A DNA stretch of 56,066 nucleotides from Oscillospiraceae bacterium. GTDB lineage: Bacteria; Bacillota; Clostridia; UMGS1810. This document shows positions 41,209 through 48,925 of the stretch, piece after piece. The stretch spans positions 1 through 56,066 of the forward strand of contig SVJM01000012.1 of NCBI GenBank assembly GCA_015068975.1, written 5' to 3'. The notes beneath the pieces were generated by a model. The model did not search any database and was not told where the DNA came from. It saw only the letters and a list, made by a program, of their open reading frames with translations. Position 1 is the first letter of the stretch, and every line of letters starts with the position of its first letter. Position numbers and translations under genes: made by a program.

Positions 41209-41237
41209 TTGTAAAATTCTCTTTTTTGTGGTACAAT
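41209..41237 (+). promoter_or_regulatory. Predicted promoter of the cupin gene
   Basis: TTGTAA (41209-41214), 17-bp spacer, TACAAT (41232-41237). The leader to the cupin ATG is ~145 nt and holds two tiny ORFs. Confidence 0.5.
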
Positions 41238-41269
41238 TTAGTATATATTGGCATAAGGGATGATTCAAT

Positions 41270-41323
41270 GTGAAAATTACATTTTTTGTAATAAGACATA
41301 TATATTCCAAAAAGGACAGATGA
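41270..41323 (+). CDS. Possible 17-residue leader peptide
   Basis: GTG start with AGGGATGA upstream, 17 codons (MKITFFVIRHIYSKKDR), stop overlapping the next tiny ORF by 4 bp (ATGA). The short overlap suggests translational coupling, but the reading is weak and could be chance. Confidence 0.2.
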   Translation: MKITFFVIRHIYSKKDR

Positions 41324-41370
41324 ATAAATTGATAACGGTCTTAAAAAAGAGTTCAAATAGATTAAAGTAA
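41320..41370 (+). CDS. Possible 16-residue leader peptide
   Basis: ATG overlapping the stop of the preceding tiny ORF; AAAGGACAG lies just upstream. The product would be MNKLITVLKKSSNRLK, basic and short. It ends 18 bp before the cupin ATG. It may be a leader or a gene remnant. Confidence 0.2.
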   Translation: MNKLITVLKKSSNRLK

Positions 41371-41388
41371 CAATAGGAGCTGTAGAAA

Positions 41389-41760
41389 ATGAACGAAGTA
41401 AGTAAGGAAATGAAATATGGTGTTGAGGTGTATGATTATAAAGGTGAAGAGTATAAGATAGCCATGAGTTATGGCAAATGGAGAGTAGCATACCTTAATC
41501 ATGCAGATACATTTGTAGAAGAAAATTTCGAAAAAATCGAAAGACATAATGAAACCGACGAGGTCTTTGTTCTTCTTAAAGGAAGTGCGGTATTGATTAT
41601 CGGAGAAGAACTGAATCGTGTGGAAATGGAGCCTCATAAGATCTATAATGTTCCAAAAGGAGTTTGGCATCATATTTTTACTAAAGAGGGAACAAGTGTT
41701 CTTATTATTGAAAATGAGGATACAGGTGATAAAAATTCCGACTATTTGTATATTAAGTAA
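41389..41760 (+). CDS. Cupin-domain protein
   Basis: A 123-residue single-domain cupin. The sequence around IERHNETDEVFVLLKGSAVL and MEPHKIYNVPKGVWHHIF carries His/Glu positions typical of a metal-binding cupin. It may be a small sugar- or nucleotide-linked enzyme or a sensor; the substrate cannot be told. AATAGGAGCTGTAGAAA precedes ATG 41389. The next gene (HAD phosphatase) follows after 70 bp. Confidence 0.75.
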   Translation: MNEVSKEMKYGVEVYDYKGEEYKIAMSYGKWRVAYLNHADTFVEENFEKIERHNETDEVFVLLKGSAVLIIGEELNRVEMEPHKIYNVPKGVWHHIFTKEGTSVLIIENEDTGDKNSDYLYIK

Positions 41761-41830
41761 TCAGAATTTTCAAAGGATAATAAAAAGTCCTGACAAAACT
41801 ATATAGAGAGAATTGAAAAAGGATAGTATT

Positions 41831-42478
41831 ATGACAAATTATAAATATCTTCTGTTCGATGTAGACGGAACAATTATTGAATCAGGTCCCGGTGTGGAGA
41901 ATTCATATCAGTATGCTCTTGACACTCTGGGATACAATGTAAAAGTCAAAAGAAAAGATATCATAGGTCCGCCTATCAAACAGTCTATGATGGAGATATA
42001 TGGTCTTACTGAAGAAGATGCCACAAAGGGGCTTGAGCTTTATCGTGAAAGATATGACCGCATAGGCAAAAAAGACGAAACATTTCTCTATGATGGTATA
42101 GATACTGTTCTTAAGAAGTGTAAGGAAAAGGGCTATATAGTGGCAACAGCTACCAGTAAGCCTGAGTATTTCACCACATTTATCTTAGACAATCTTAATG
42201 TAAGCCAGTATATAGACTTTATCGGTGCAGCAACACTTGACAAGTCCCGTTCTACCAAAGAGACTGTCATAGAATATGTGCTTGAGAGTCTTGGTGTAGA
42301 GGACAAAAGTCAGGTGCTTTTAATAGGCGATACAAAATTTGACCTTATAGGTGCAGAAACTATTGGCATCGATGCCCTTGCAGTAGCTTATGGATACGGC
42401 ACAATGGAAGAGCTTAAGTCATATAAGTCCATATACATTGCAAAGGATATGAAAGAATTAGAGGATTACCTCTGTTAG
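41831..42478 (+). CDS. HAD-superfamily hydrolase, phosphoglycolate-phosphatase-like
   Basis: A 215-residue HAD phosphatase. FDVDGTIIESGPGV carries the nucleophile Asp, ATATSKPEYF is motif II, and LLIGDTKFDLIGAETIGID is motif IV, with a cap domain inserted between. This matches the Gph/PgmB type. ATG 41831 is taken because AAAAAGGA is 7 nt upstream; a TTG at 41813 has no such site. The DUF512 gene begins 10 bp downstream. Confidence 0.85.
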   Translation: MTNYKYLLFDVDGTIIESGPGVENSYQYALDTLGYNVKVKRKDIIGPPIKQSMMEIYGLTEEDATKGLELYRERYDRIGKKDETFLYDGIDTVLKKCKEKGYIVATATSKPEYFTTFILDNLNVSQYIDFIGAATLDKSRSTKETVIEYVLESLGVEDKSQVLLIGDTKFDLIGAETIGIDALAVAYGYGTMEELKSYKSIYIAKDMKELEDYLC

Positions 42479-42488
42479 GAGATATTAT

Positions 42489-43799
42489 ATGAATCCAAGA
42501 GTGGTAAAGAGTGTTATGCCTTATTCAATTGCGGAAGAATGTGCAATAGAAAAAGGCGATATAATAGATAGAATCGACGGGAAAGAAATAAAGGATTTTC
42601 TTGATTTCAAATTCTATACTGCATCTGACTATTATGTGCTCACTGTTATAAAAAAAGACGGTGAAGTGGAAGAGATAGAAGTATACAATGATGACTATGA
42701 GGAGCTTGGGGTAGAGTTCGAAAATCAGCTTATGGATGAGCCCAGACGATGCAAAAACAATTGTATATTCTGCTTTATGGATCAGCTTCCAAAGGACGTA
42801 CGTCCTACAATGGTCTTTAAGGACGACGATGTGAGGCTTTCCTTTCTTCAGGGGAACTATGTGACACTTACAAACCTTACAGAAGAAGATATTGAGAGGA
42901 TTATAAGGCTTAAGATAAGTCCCATAAATGTGTCTGTACATGCCACAGACCCGGATGTAAGACATATGATGCTTAAAAATCCCAATGCAAAAAAATGCCT
43001 TGATATAATGAGGAGATTTCGTGACGGTGGCATATATATGAATGGGCAGGTTGTACTATGCAAGGGTATAAACGACGGAGAAATCTTAAAAAAGACTATA
43101 ACCGATCTGGAAGAATTATATCCTTATATTAAGAGTATATCCATAGTCCCTGTGGGATTGTCCAAGCACAGAGAGGGGCTTTTCCCACTAAAAGAGTTTA
43201 CTCCTTATGACCTTTCTGAAGTGATTGATCTTGTGTCTATTTATCAGGATAAATTCCTTACAAAATACGGCACAAGCTTAGTATATCTTTCGGATGAATT
43301 TTACATAAAGTCCGGAAGAAGGCTTCCTTCCTATGAGCACTATGAGGACTTCCCTCAGATAGAAAACGGCGTTGGAATGGCGGCGGTGTTTATAAAGGAA
43401 TTTAATGACTGTATGGATAGTGACCATGAATATGACGCAACAAAGGTTAAGAAAAAAACCATCGTCACATCAAAAATAATGCACAAAATTCTATCGGATA
43501 TGATAGAAAAAATGGAAGATAAATGGGGTAAGCTCCCCGTTGAATTGGTGGAAATAACAAACAACTTTTTTGGCGAAAATATAATCGTAACAGGGCTTAT
43601 TTGCGGAAGCGATATTGTAAGTCAGCTAAAAGCCCGTGACCTTGGAGAAGAGATACTTCTCTGTGACAATATGATAAAGGACGGTACAGAGCTTTTCCTT
43701 GATGATTATACAGTGTCAATGGTAGAGAAGGAACTTGATACAAAGGTAGTCCTTGTTGCCAATGACGGATGGGATTTCGTAGAAAGTGTAATGAGATAA
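42489..43799 (+). CDS. DUF512 protein (PDZ plus radical-SAM-like)
   Basis: A 436-residue protein of the DUF512 family, common in Clostridia. The N-terminal ~65 residues are PDZ-like (ECAIEKGDIIDRIDGKEI). Then CKNNCIFCFMDQLPKD supplies a CxxxCxxC radical-SAM-type cluster. The rest includes SVHATDPDVRHMMLKNPNA and DSFYxKS-type SDEFYIKSGRRLP. Its job is unknown, but it is often near der and gpsA, as here. TTAGGAGATATTAT precedes ATG. Confidence 0.9.
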   Translation: MNPRVVKSVMPYSIAEECAIEKGDIIDRIDGKEIKDFLDFKFYTASDYYVLTVIKKDGEVEEIEVYNDDYEELGVEFENQLMDEPRRCKNNCIFCFMDQLPKDVRPTMVFKDDDVRLSFLQGNYVTLTNLTEEDIERIIRLKISPINVSVHATDPDVRHMMLKNPNAKKCLDIMRRFRDGGIYMNGQVVLCKGINDGEILKKTITDLEELYPYIKSISIVPVGLSKHREGLFPLKEFTPYDLSEVIDLVSIYQDKFLTKYGTSLVYLSDEFYIKSGRRLPSYEHYEDFPQIENGVGMAAVFIKEFNDCMDSDHEYDATKVKKKTIVTSKIMHKILSDMIEKMEDKWGKLPVELVEITNNFFGENIIVTGLICGSDIVSQLKARDLGEEILLCDNMIKDGTELFLDDYTVSMVEKELDTKVVLVANDGWDFVESVMR

Positions 43800-43812
43800 A
43801 GGAGGGATAATC

Positions 43813-45144
43813 ATGTCAAAACCAACATTTGCTATAGTAGGCAGACCAAATGTAGGTAAGTCTACTTTGTTCAACAAGATAATAGGACAGAGAATATCCA
43901 TAGTTGAGGATACTCCCGGTATCACACGTGACAGAATATATGCAGAGGGTGAATGGAGAAACAAAAAGTTTACTCTTATTGATACAGGCGGTATAGAGCC
44001 TACAAAAGATGATGTGATTCTCACACAGATGGCGGCTCAGGCAAATATTGCCATAGAAATGGCTGATGTAATAGTATTTATGGTAAATCTTCAGGATGGT
44101 CTTACTGCTACAGATATGGATATTGCCGCAATGCTTCAGAAATCCAAGAAGCCTATTGTGGTAGTGTGCAATAAGGCAGATACCCCCGGTGAAGTGCCTA
44201 TGGAATATTATGAGTTTTTCAATCTGGGACTTGATGAACCGCTTCTTATATCAAGTGTTCACGGAATGGGAGTGGGAGACCTTCTTGATAAGATGTATTC
44301 CTATGTAAATTTCGATGAATTTGAAGAAATAGAAGAAGATATCATCAAGGTGGCAGTTATCGGTAAGCCAAATGTGGGTAAGTCATCTCTTATCAACAAA
44401 ATCTTAGGCGAAAACAGAGTAATTGTATCAAACATTGCAGGCACAACAAGAGATGCCATTGATACTGAATACGAAAGAGATGGTCAGAAATATATCTTCG
44501 TAGATACTGCAGGTATGAGAAAAAGAGGTAAGATTGACGAAACTGTAGAGCGTTACAGCGTCATAAGATCCCTTGCGGCAGTTGACAGATGTGATGTGGT
44601 ACTTATGCTTATAGATGCTACAGAGGGGGTTACCGAGCAGGATACAAAGATTGCAGGGTATGCTCACAATGAAGGTAAGGCTTGTATAGTAGTTGTGAAC
44701 AAATGGGACCTTATAGAGAAGGAAACCAACACAATGAAAAATTACAAGACAGATATCTTAAACGGTCTACCCTTTATGCAGTATGCACCTTCAGAATTTA
44801 TTTCTGCTATGACAGGCGCAAGAATAGACCGACTCTTTGATATGATCAAATATGTAAATGCGCAGAATGCTATGCGTATTCCTACAGGAGTACTGAATGA
44901 TGTGCTCAACGAAGCCATTACAAAGGTTCAGCCACCTTCAGATAAGGGCAAAAGGCTCAAAATCTATTATATCACTCAGGCATCCACAAGACCGCCTACA
45001 TTTATTCTCTTTGTCAACAGCAAGGATCTTGCACATTATTCATATGTAAGATATATAGAAAATCAGATAAGAGAAACCTTCGGTCTTAAAGGCACTCCAG
45101 TAAGATTTATCATAAGAGAAAGAGGAGAGAAGGACAATGGATAA
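43813..45144 (+). CDS. der: Ribosome-assembly GTPase Der (EngA)
   Basis: A 443-residue essential GTPase for 50S assembly. Two consecutive G domains are seen: GRPNVGKST near residue 9 with DTPGITRDR and CNKADTP, and GKPNVGKSS near residue 183 with NIAGTTRDAID and VNKWDL. The C-terminal ~80 residues are the KH-like domain (PPTFILFVNSKDLAHYSYVR). GGAGGGATAATC precedes the ATG. Its end overlaps plsY by 8 bp. Confidence 0.97.
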   Translation: MSKPTFAIVGRPNVGKSTLFNKIIGQRISIVEDTPGITRDRIYAEGEWRNKKFTLIDTGGIEPTKDDVILTQMAAQANIAIEMADVIVFMVNLQDGLTATDMDIAAMLQKSKKPIVVVCNKADTPGEVPMEYYEFFNLGLDEPLLISSVHGMGVGDLLDKMYSYVNFDEFEEIEEDIIKVAVIGKPNVGKSSLINKILGENRVIVSNIAGTTRDAIDTEYERDGQKYIFVDTAGMRKRGKIDETVERYSVIRSLAAVDRCDVVLMLIDATEGVTEQDTKIAGYAHNEGKACIVVVNKWDLIEKETNTMKNYKTDILNGLPFMQYAPSEFISAMTGARIDRLFDMIKYVNAQNAMRIPTGVLNDVLNEAITKVQPPSDKGKRLKIYYITQASTRPPTFILFVNSKDLAHYSYVRYIENQIRETFGLKGTPVRFIIRERGEKDNG

Positions 45145-45748
45145 ATTAATGCTTATTCTTTCAGCACTCATTGCATATCTTATAGGCAGTATATCCACTT
45201 CCATAATTGTATCCAGGCTTATGGGTGGAATAGATATAAGAAAGCACGGAAGCGGAAATGCAGGCACAACCAATACCCTGAGAACTCTTGGAAAAAAAGC
45301 TGCTCTGTTTGTACTTCTGGGTGATTTTTTCAAGGGGATAATTGCAGTTTTGTGCGCAAGACTTCTGGCAAATATATCAGGGGGTGATGTGCTTCTTTGT
45401 GAATGTGTGGCAGGATTTATGGTAGTTATGGGGCATAACTATCCTGTGTATTTCGGATTTAAAGGTGGTAAGGGTGTACTTACATCCTTTTCTGTGGTAC
45501 TTATCCTTGACTGGAAGATTGCACTTTTGCTTCTTTTGTGTGAAGTGGTAATCATTGCAATATGGAAGATGGTATCCCTCGGGTCATGTCTTTCTGCAGT
45601 GCTTTTTATGATTCTTTCAGTTTTAATGAGAAGATCTGATGTTTATTTTGTGGTATTAAGCTTTGTATTGAGTATTATACTTATCTATCGCCACAGAACA
45701 AATATTTCAAGGATTATAAAAGGCGAAGAATCCAAACTCAAATTTTAA
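45137..45748 (+). CDS. plsY: Acyl-phosphate:glycerol-3-phosphate acyltransferase
   Basis: A 203-residue membrane enzyme that attaches the first acyl chain to glycerol-3-phosphate. Conserved motifs are SGNAGTTNTLR (from residue ~38), GHNYPVYFGFKGGKG (~99), and the last helix with YRHRTNISRI. About five to seven membrane helices are visible. It overlaps der by 8 bp and is followed after 16 bp by gpsA, whose product it uses. Confidence 0.95.
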   Translation: MDKLMLILSALIAYLIGSISTSIIVSRLMGGIDIRKHGSGNAGTTNTLRTLGKKAALFVLLGDFFKGIIAVLCARLLANISGGDVLLCECVAGFMVVMGHNYPVYFGFKGGKGVLTSFSVVLILDWKIALLLLLCEVVIIAIWKMVSLGSCLSAVLFMILSVLMRRSDVYFVVLSFVLSIILIYRHRTNISRIIKGEESKLKF

Positions 45749-45764
45749 AAAAGGAGAGATTTCA

Positions 45765-46757
45765 GTGGCAAATATAGCAGTTATCGGCTCAGGTGGCTGG
45801 GGAACAGCAGTTGCTATTCACTTAGATGGCAAAGGATATGACGTTACTCTCTGGTCATGGAAACAGGAAGAGTGTGACAATATACTTCGTGACGGAGAAA
45901 ACAAGGAATTTCTTCCGGGAGTCAAAGTACCTGATACAATCAAGCTTACAAGTGATATATCATGTGTTAAGGACAAAGACCTTGTAGTGCTTGTGTCACC
46001 CTCAAAGGTAATAAGACAGACAGCCCGCAGTATGGCACCTCATATTACAGAGGGAACACCTGTGGTTATCCTTTCAAAGGGAATAGAGGATGAAACTCTT
46101 ATGACACTTTCTCAGGTGGTGGAAGAGGAAATCCCTCAGGCGAAGGTGGCGGCACTGTCAGGACCATCTCACGCAGAAGAAGTGGCGAGAAAAATCCCCA
46201 CAACCTGCGTAGTAGCCTGTGAATGTGAAAAGACAGCACAGTTTATACAGAATATATTTATGTCAGAGAATTTCCGTATATATACAAACACAGACGTACT
46301 TGGTGTTGAGCTTGGGGGTGCACTCAAGAATGTAATCGCACTTTGTGCAGGTGTTACCGATGGTATAGGCTTTGGCGACAATACAATTGCGGCACTTATG
46401 ACAAGAGGTATTAAGGAAATTGCCCGTCTTGGAGTTAAGATGGGTGCAGAGGTGGAGACATTTTACGGTCTTGCAGGTATAGGGGATCTTATTGTGACCT
46501 GTACAAGTAAACACTCCAGAAACCGACGTGCAGGTGTGCTTATCGGTAAGGGAATGAAGCTAAAAGAGGCTCTTGATGAAGTGCATATGGTGGTAGAGGG
46601 TGTATATGCGGCAAAGGCGGCATACAAACTCTCACTTAAATATGATGTGGAAATGCCTATTGTCAGTGAAGCATATAATGTTCTCTTCAATGACGCATCA
46701 CCTAAAGATGCTATCATATCACTTATGACAAGAGACAAAAAGGTGGAAACAGAGTAG
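45765..46757 (+). CDS. gpsA: Glycerol-3-phosphate dehydrogenase [NAD(P)+]
   Basis: Reduces dihydroxyacetone phosphate to glycerol-3-phosphate for lipid synthesis. The 330-residue protein has GSGGWGTAVAI (nucleotide binding), LSKGIEDETL, LSGPSHAEE, GALKNVIALCAG with the catalytic Lys, and GLAGIGDLIVTCTSKHSRNR. The start is GTG with AAGGAG 8 nt upstream. The plsY-gpsA pair supplies phospholipid precursor. Confidence 0.97.
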   Translation: MANIAVIGSGGWGTAVAIHLDGKGYDVTLWSWKQEECDNILRDGENKEFLPGVKVPDTIKLTSDISCVKDKDLVVLVSPSKVIRQTARSMAPHITEGTPVVILSKGIEDETLMTLSQVVEEEIPQAKVAALSGPSHAEEVARKIPTTCVVACECEKTAQFIQNIFMSENFRIYTNTDVLGVELGGALKNVIALCAGVTDGIGFGDNTIAALMTRGIKEIARLGVKMGAEVETFYGLAGIGDLIVTCTSKHSRNRRAGVLIGKGMKLKEALDEVHMVVEGVYAAKAAYKLSLKYDVEMPIVSEAYNVLFNDASPKDAIISLMTRDKKVETE

Positions 46758-46764
46758 TAAACAC

Positions 46765-46793
46765 TTGATTTTTTTAATACTATGATATATAAT
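46765..46793 (+). promoter_or_regulatory. Predicted promoter of pgi
   Basis: TTGATT (46765-46770), 17-bp spacer, TATAAT (46788-46793), 43 bp before pgi. Confidence 0.8.
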
Positions 46794-46836
46794 CAAAAAG
46801 GAATTTTTTAATTAACAAATTAGCAGGAGGCAAAAA

Positions 46837-48180
46837 ATGGGTTATTTAAAACTTGACGTATCAAAACTTTCCCCCTTCGTATCTGACGAAGAAATCTTGA
46901 ACATGAAATCTACTATCGAAAATGCGGCAAAAACTCTTGAAGAGAAAACCGGTGCAGGAAATGACTTCCTTGGCTGGCTTGACTTGCCTGTAGATTATGA
47001 CAAAGAAGAATTTGCACGCATCAAAAAATGTGCAGAAAAGATCAAATCTGATTCTGATGTGCTTGTTGTAATCGGTATCGGTGGTTCATATCTTGGCGCA
47101 AAAGCAGCTATTGATATGCTTACAACCACATTCTATAACCTTGCATCAAAAGAAGACAGAAAGACTCCACAGATTCTCTTCTGCGGAAACAGTATTTCTT
47201 CCACATACCTTGCAGATCTTATCGAGTTTGTGAAGGACAAAGAAATCAGCGTAAATATCATTTCAAAGTCAGGTACTACCACAGAGCCTGCACTTGCATT
47301 CAGAATATTCAAAGAACTTCTTGAGAATAAATACGGAAAAGAAGGCGCTAAAGAAAGAATCTATGCTACTACAGACAAGGCAAGAGGAACACTTAAGGGT
47401 CTTTCAGACGAAGAAGGATACGAAACATTCGTTATCCCTGATGATGTAGGCGGACGATTCTCCGTTCTTACAGCAGTAGGTCTTCTTCCAATCGCTGTTG
47501 CAGGCATCGACATCGAAGAAATGATGAAGGGCGCACAGGATGCAAGAGAAGAATTCAAGAAGCCTTATGAAGAAAATGACTGCTACAAATATGCTGCAAT
47601 CAGAAATATCCTTTTAAGAAAAGGTAAACAGATAGAAATAATGGTTAATTATGAGCCAAGACTTCTCTATTTCTCAGAATGGTGGAAGCAGCTCTATGGC
47701 GAAAGCGAAGGTAAGGACCAGAGAGGTATTTTCCCTGCATCTGTAGGCTTCTCCACAGACCTTCACTCAATGGGTCAGTACATTCAGGACGGACAGAGAA
47801 TCATATTTGAAACAGTCCTCAATGTAGAAAAGCCTGAAAAAGATGTAACTATCAAAGAAGCAGAAGGCAATATTGACGGTCTTAATTTCCTTACAGGAAA
47901 GACAGTTGATTTTGTAAATCAGAAAGCATTTGAAGGTACACTTCTTGCTCATACAGACGGTGGAGTACCTAATATGGTTTTGAATATTCCTGAAATCACA
48001 CCATATGCTTTCGGACAGCTTGTATACTTCTTCGAAAAGGCTTGTGGTGTAAGCGGATATACACTCAGTGTTAATCCATTCAACCAGCCTGGTGTTGAAG
48101 CATATAAGAAAAATATGTTTGCTCTTCTCGGCAAACCCGGTTATGAAGACATGAAGGCAGAGCTTGAGGCGAGATTATAA
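46837..48180 (+). CDS. pgi: Glucose-6-phosphate isomerase
   Basis: Interconverts glucose-6-phosphate and fructose-6-phosphate in glycolysis. The 447-residue bacterial-type Pgi has [50 protein letters not shown] and the late [28 protein letters not shown] precedes the ATG. It is monocistronic with its own promoter and terminator. It connects to the NagB product fructose-6-phosphate. Confidence 0.97.
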   Translation: MGYLKLDVSKLSPFVSDEEILNMKSTIENAAKTLEEKTGAGNDFLGWLDLPVDYDKEEFARIKKCAEKIKSDSDVLVVIGIGGSYLGAKAAIDMLTTTFYNLASKEDRKTPQILFCGNSISSTYLADLIEFVKDKEISVNIISKSGTTTEPALAFRIFKELLENKYGKEGAKERIYATTDKARGTLKGLSDEEGYETFVIPDDVGGRFSVLTAVGLLPIAVAGIDIEEMMKGAQDAREEFKKPYEENDCYKYAAIRNILLRKGKQIEIMVNYEPRLLYFSEWWKQLYGESEGKDQRGIFPASVGFSTDLHSMGQYIQDGQRIIFETVLNVEKPEKDVTIKEAEGNIDGLNFLTGKTVDFVNQKAFEGTLLAHTDGGVPNMVLNIPEITPYAFGQLVYFFEKACGVSGYTLSVNPFNQPGVEAYKKNMFALLGKPGYEDMKAELEARL

Positions 48181-48192
48181 TATATAATATAT

Positions 48193-48236
48193 AAAAGGAA
48201 ATGCAAGAAGAATTTTTTGCATTTCCTTTTTTCTTT
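48193..48236 (+). terminator. Intrinsic terminator after pgi
   Basis: Arms 48193-48206 (AAAAGGAAATGCAA) and 48217-48230 pair perfectly over 14 bp, loop 10 nt, followed by TTCTTT. Confidence 0.85.
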
Positions 48237-48257
48237 GACAAATGGTTTGTAAAATAA

Positions 48258-48286
48258 TTGCAAATAATAAATTCCTGTGTTATAAT
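48258..48286 (+). promoter_or_regulatory. Promoter reading into the repeat island
   Basis: TTGCAA (48258-48263), 17-bp spacer, TATAAT (48281-48286). No gene follows for ~640 bp, so any transcript would begin with the hairpin cluster at 48284-48408. Confidence 0.55.
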
Positions 48287-48408
48287 TGGCATATGCAGAA
48301 TTTTATTTTATAAAATTCTTAAAAGCCTGACGGCTTTCTGCAGTCTTTCAGCCTGCGTATGCCAATTGACGGCGTCGTAAAAATGCCCTTGCAAGCAAGC
48401 ATTTTTAC
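48284..48408 (+). ncRNA. Candidate structured RNA or hairpin cluster
   Basis: Outer arms 48284-48298 (AATTGGCATATGCAG) and 48353-48367 pair over 15 bp with one G-U wobble. Inside are AATTTTAT-TTT-ATAAAATT (48299-48317) and AAAGCC-TGAC-GGCTTT (48322-48337). After them come GACGGCGTC (48368-48376) and a 10-bp stem GTAAAAATGC / GCATTTTTAC (48377-48386 / 48399-48408). The outer left arm overlaps the -10 box, so part of the stem may not be transcribed. No known RNA family was recognised. Confidence 0.35.
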
Positions 48409-48454
48409 TCCTGGTAGAATGATTTGCATCTTTTCTATCACCTAATTATATAAT

Positions 48455-48694
48455 GAATTCAACGAAGTTGAATTCAGCGATATAAATTCCTGACAGAATT
48501 TGCGATATATACTTCGTATGCGATATATCTAAAGATGCGATATATTTTTGAATATCCTCGCCACAGGCGAGATATGTCAAAAATGAGAAAAGGAATTTAT
48601 ATCATATCGCAACCGAATGAAATGAGGTTATATCGCATTTGAGAAACAAATATATCGCACGAGCGTGAGCGAGTATATCGCCAAAAAGCTTGGC
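48455..48694. repeat. Symmetrical array of GCGATAT units and mini-hairpins
   Basis: Four GCGATAT units face right (48477, 48502, 48520, 48537) and four ATATCGC units face left (48604, 48630, 48652, 48675). A central hairpin (CTCGCC-ACA-GGCGAG, 48557-48571, with flanking T5/A5 pairing) lies between the two halves. Each gap holds its own short self-complementary stretch: AAATTC/GAATTT, ATAC/GTAT, ATCT/AGAT on the left; AACC/GGTT, ATTTG/CAAAT, CACG/CGTG on the right. The array is bordered by GAATTCAAC/GTTGAATTC (48455-48475) and GCCAA/TTGGC (48680-48694). No protein-coding potential is credible here. Confidence 0.85.
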
Positions 48695-48722
48695 ATTCAG
48701 ATCGTTCAGTCGGTATAAATTG

Positions 48723-48842
48723 AGAATTGAAAATGGAAAATGGACAATTAATGAAGAAAATTGCAAGGCGATTTTCCACCATAATTTTAAACTTTCAACT
48801 TTCAATTTTCCATTAACGATGTGGCACATTGACTACATCGTT
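48723..48842. repeat. AAAATGG-type inverted repeat block
   Basis: AATTGAAAATGGAAAATGG on the left (from ~48726) is matched in reverse by TTTCAATTTTCCATT on the right (48801-48814). Between lies GAAAAT-TGC-AAG-GCG-ATTTTC (~48755-48775). A hairpin AACGATGT / ACATCGTT (48815-48822 / 48835-48842) ends the block. It looks like another intergenic mobile-type repeat. From 48843 to the next ribosome binding site I see only a small ATACT/AGTAT hairpin. Confidence 0.6.
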
Positions 48843-48925
48843 CACAAATTCTATACTTATTCATAGTATTAAAATGTAAACTTGTATATTAAGTTGGGAT
48901 ATGGATATTTAAGGAGAAACAGAAA

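Noticed and set aside
48477-48681. GCGATAT repeats as a CRISPR array
   Set aside because: Units are only 7-9 nt, occur in both orientations, spacers are 8-20 nt and self-complementary, and no cas gene is near.
48597-48829. Two minus-strand ORFs of 61 and 75 codons in the repeat island
   Set aside because: They run across inverted repeats, have no ribosome binding site, and their composition follows the repeats rather than protein sequence.
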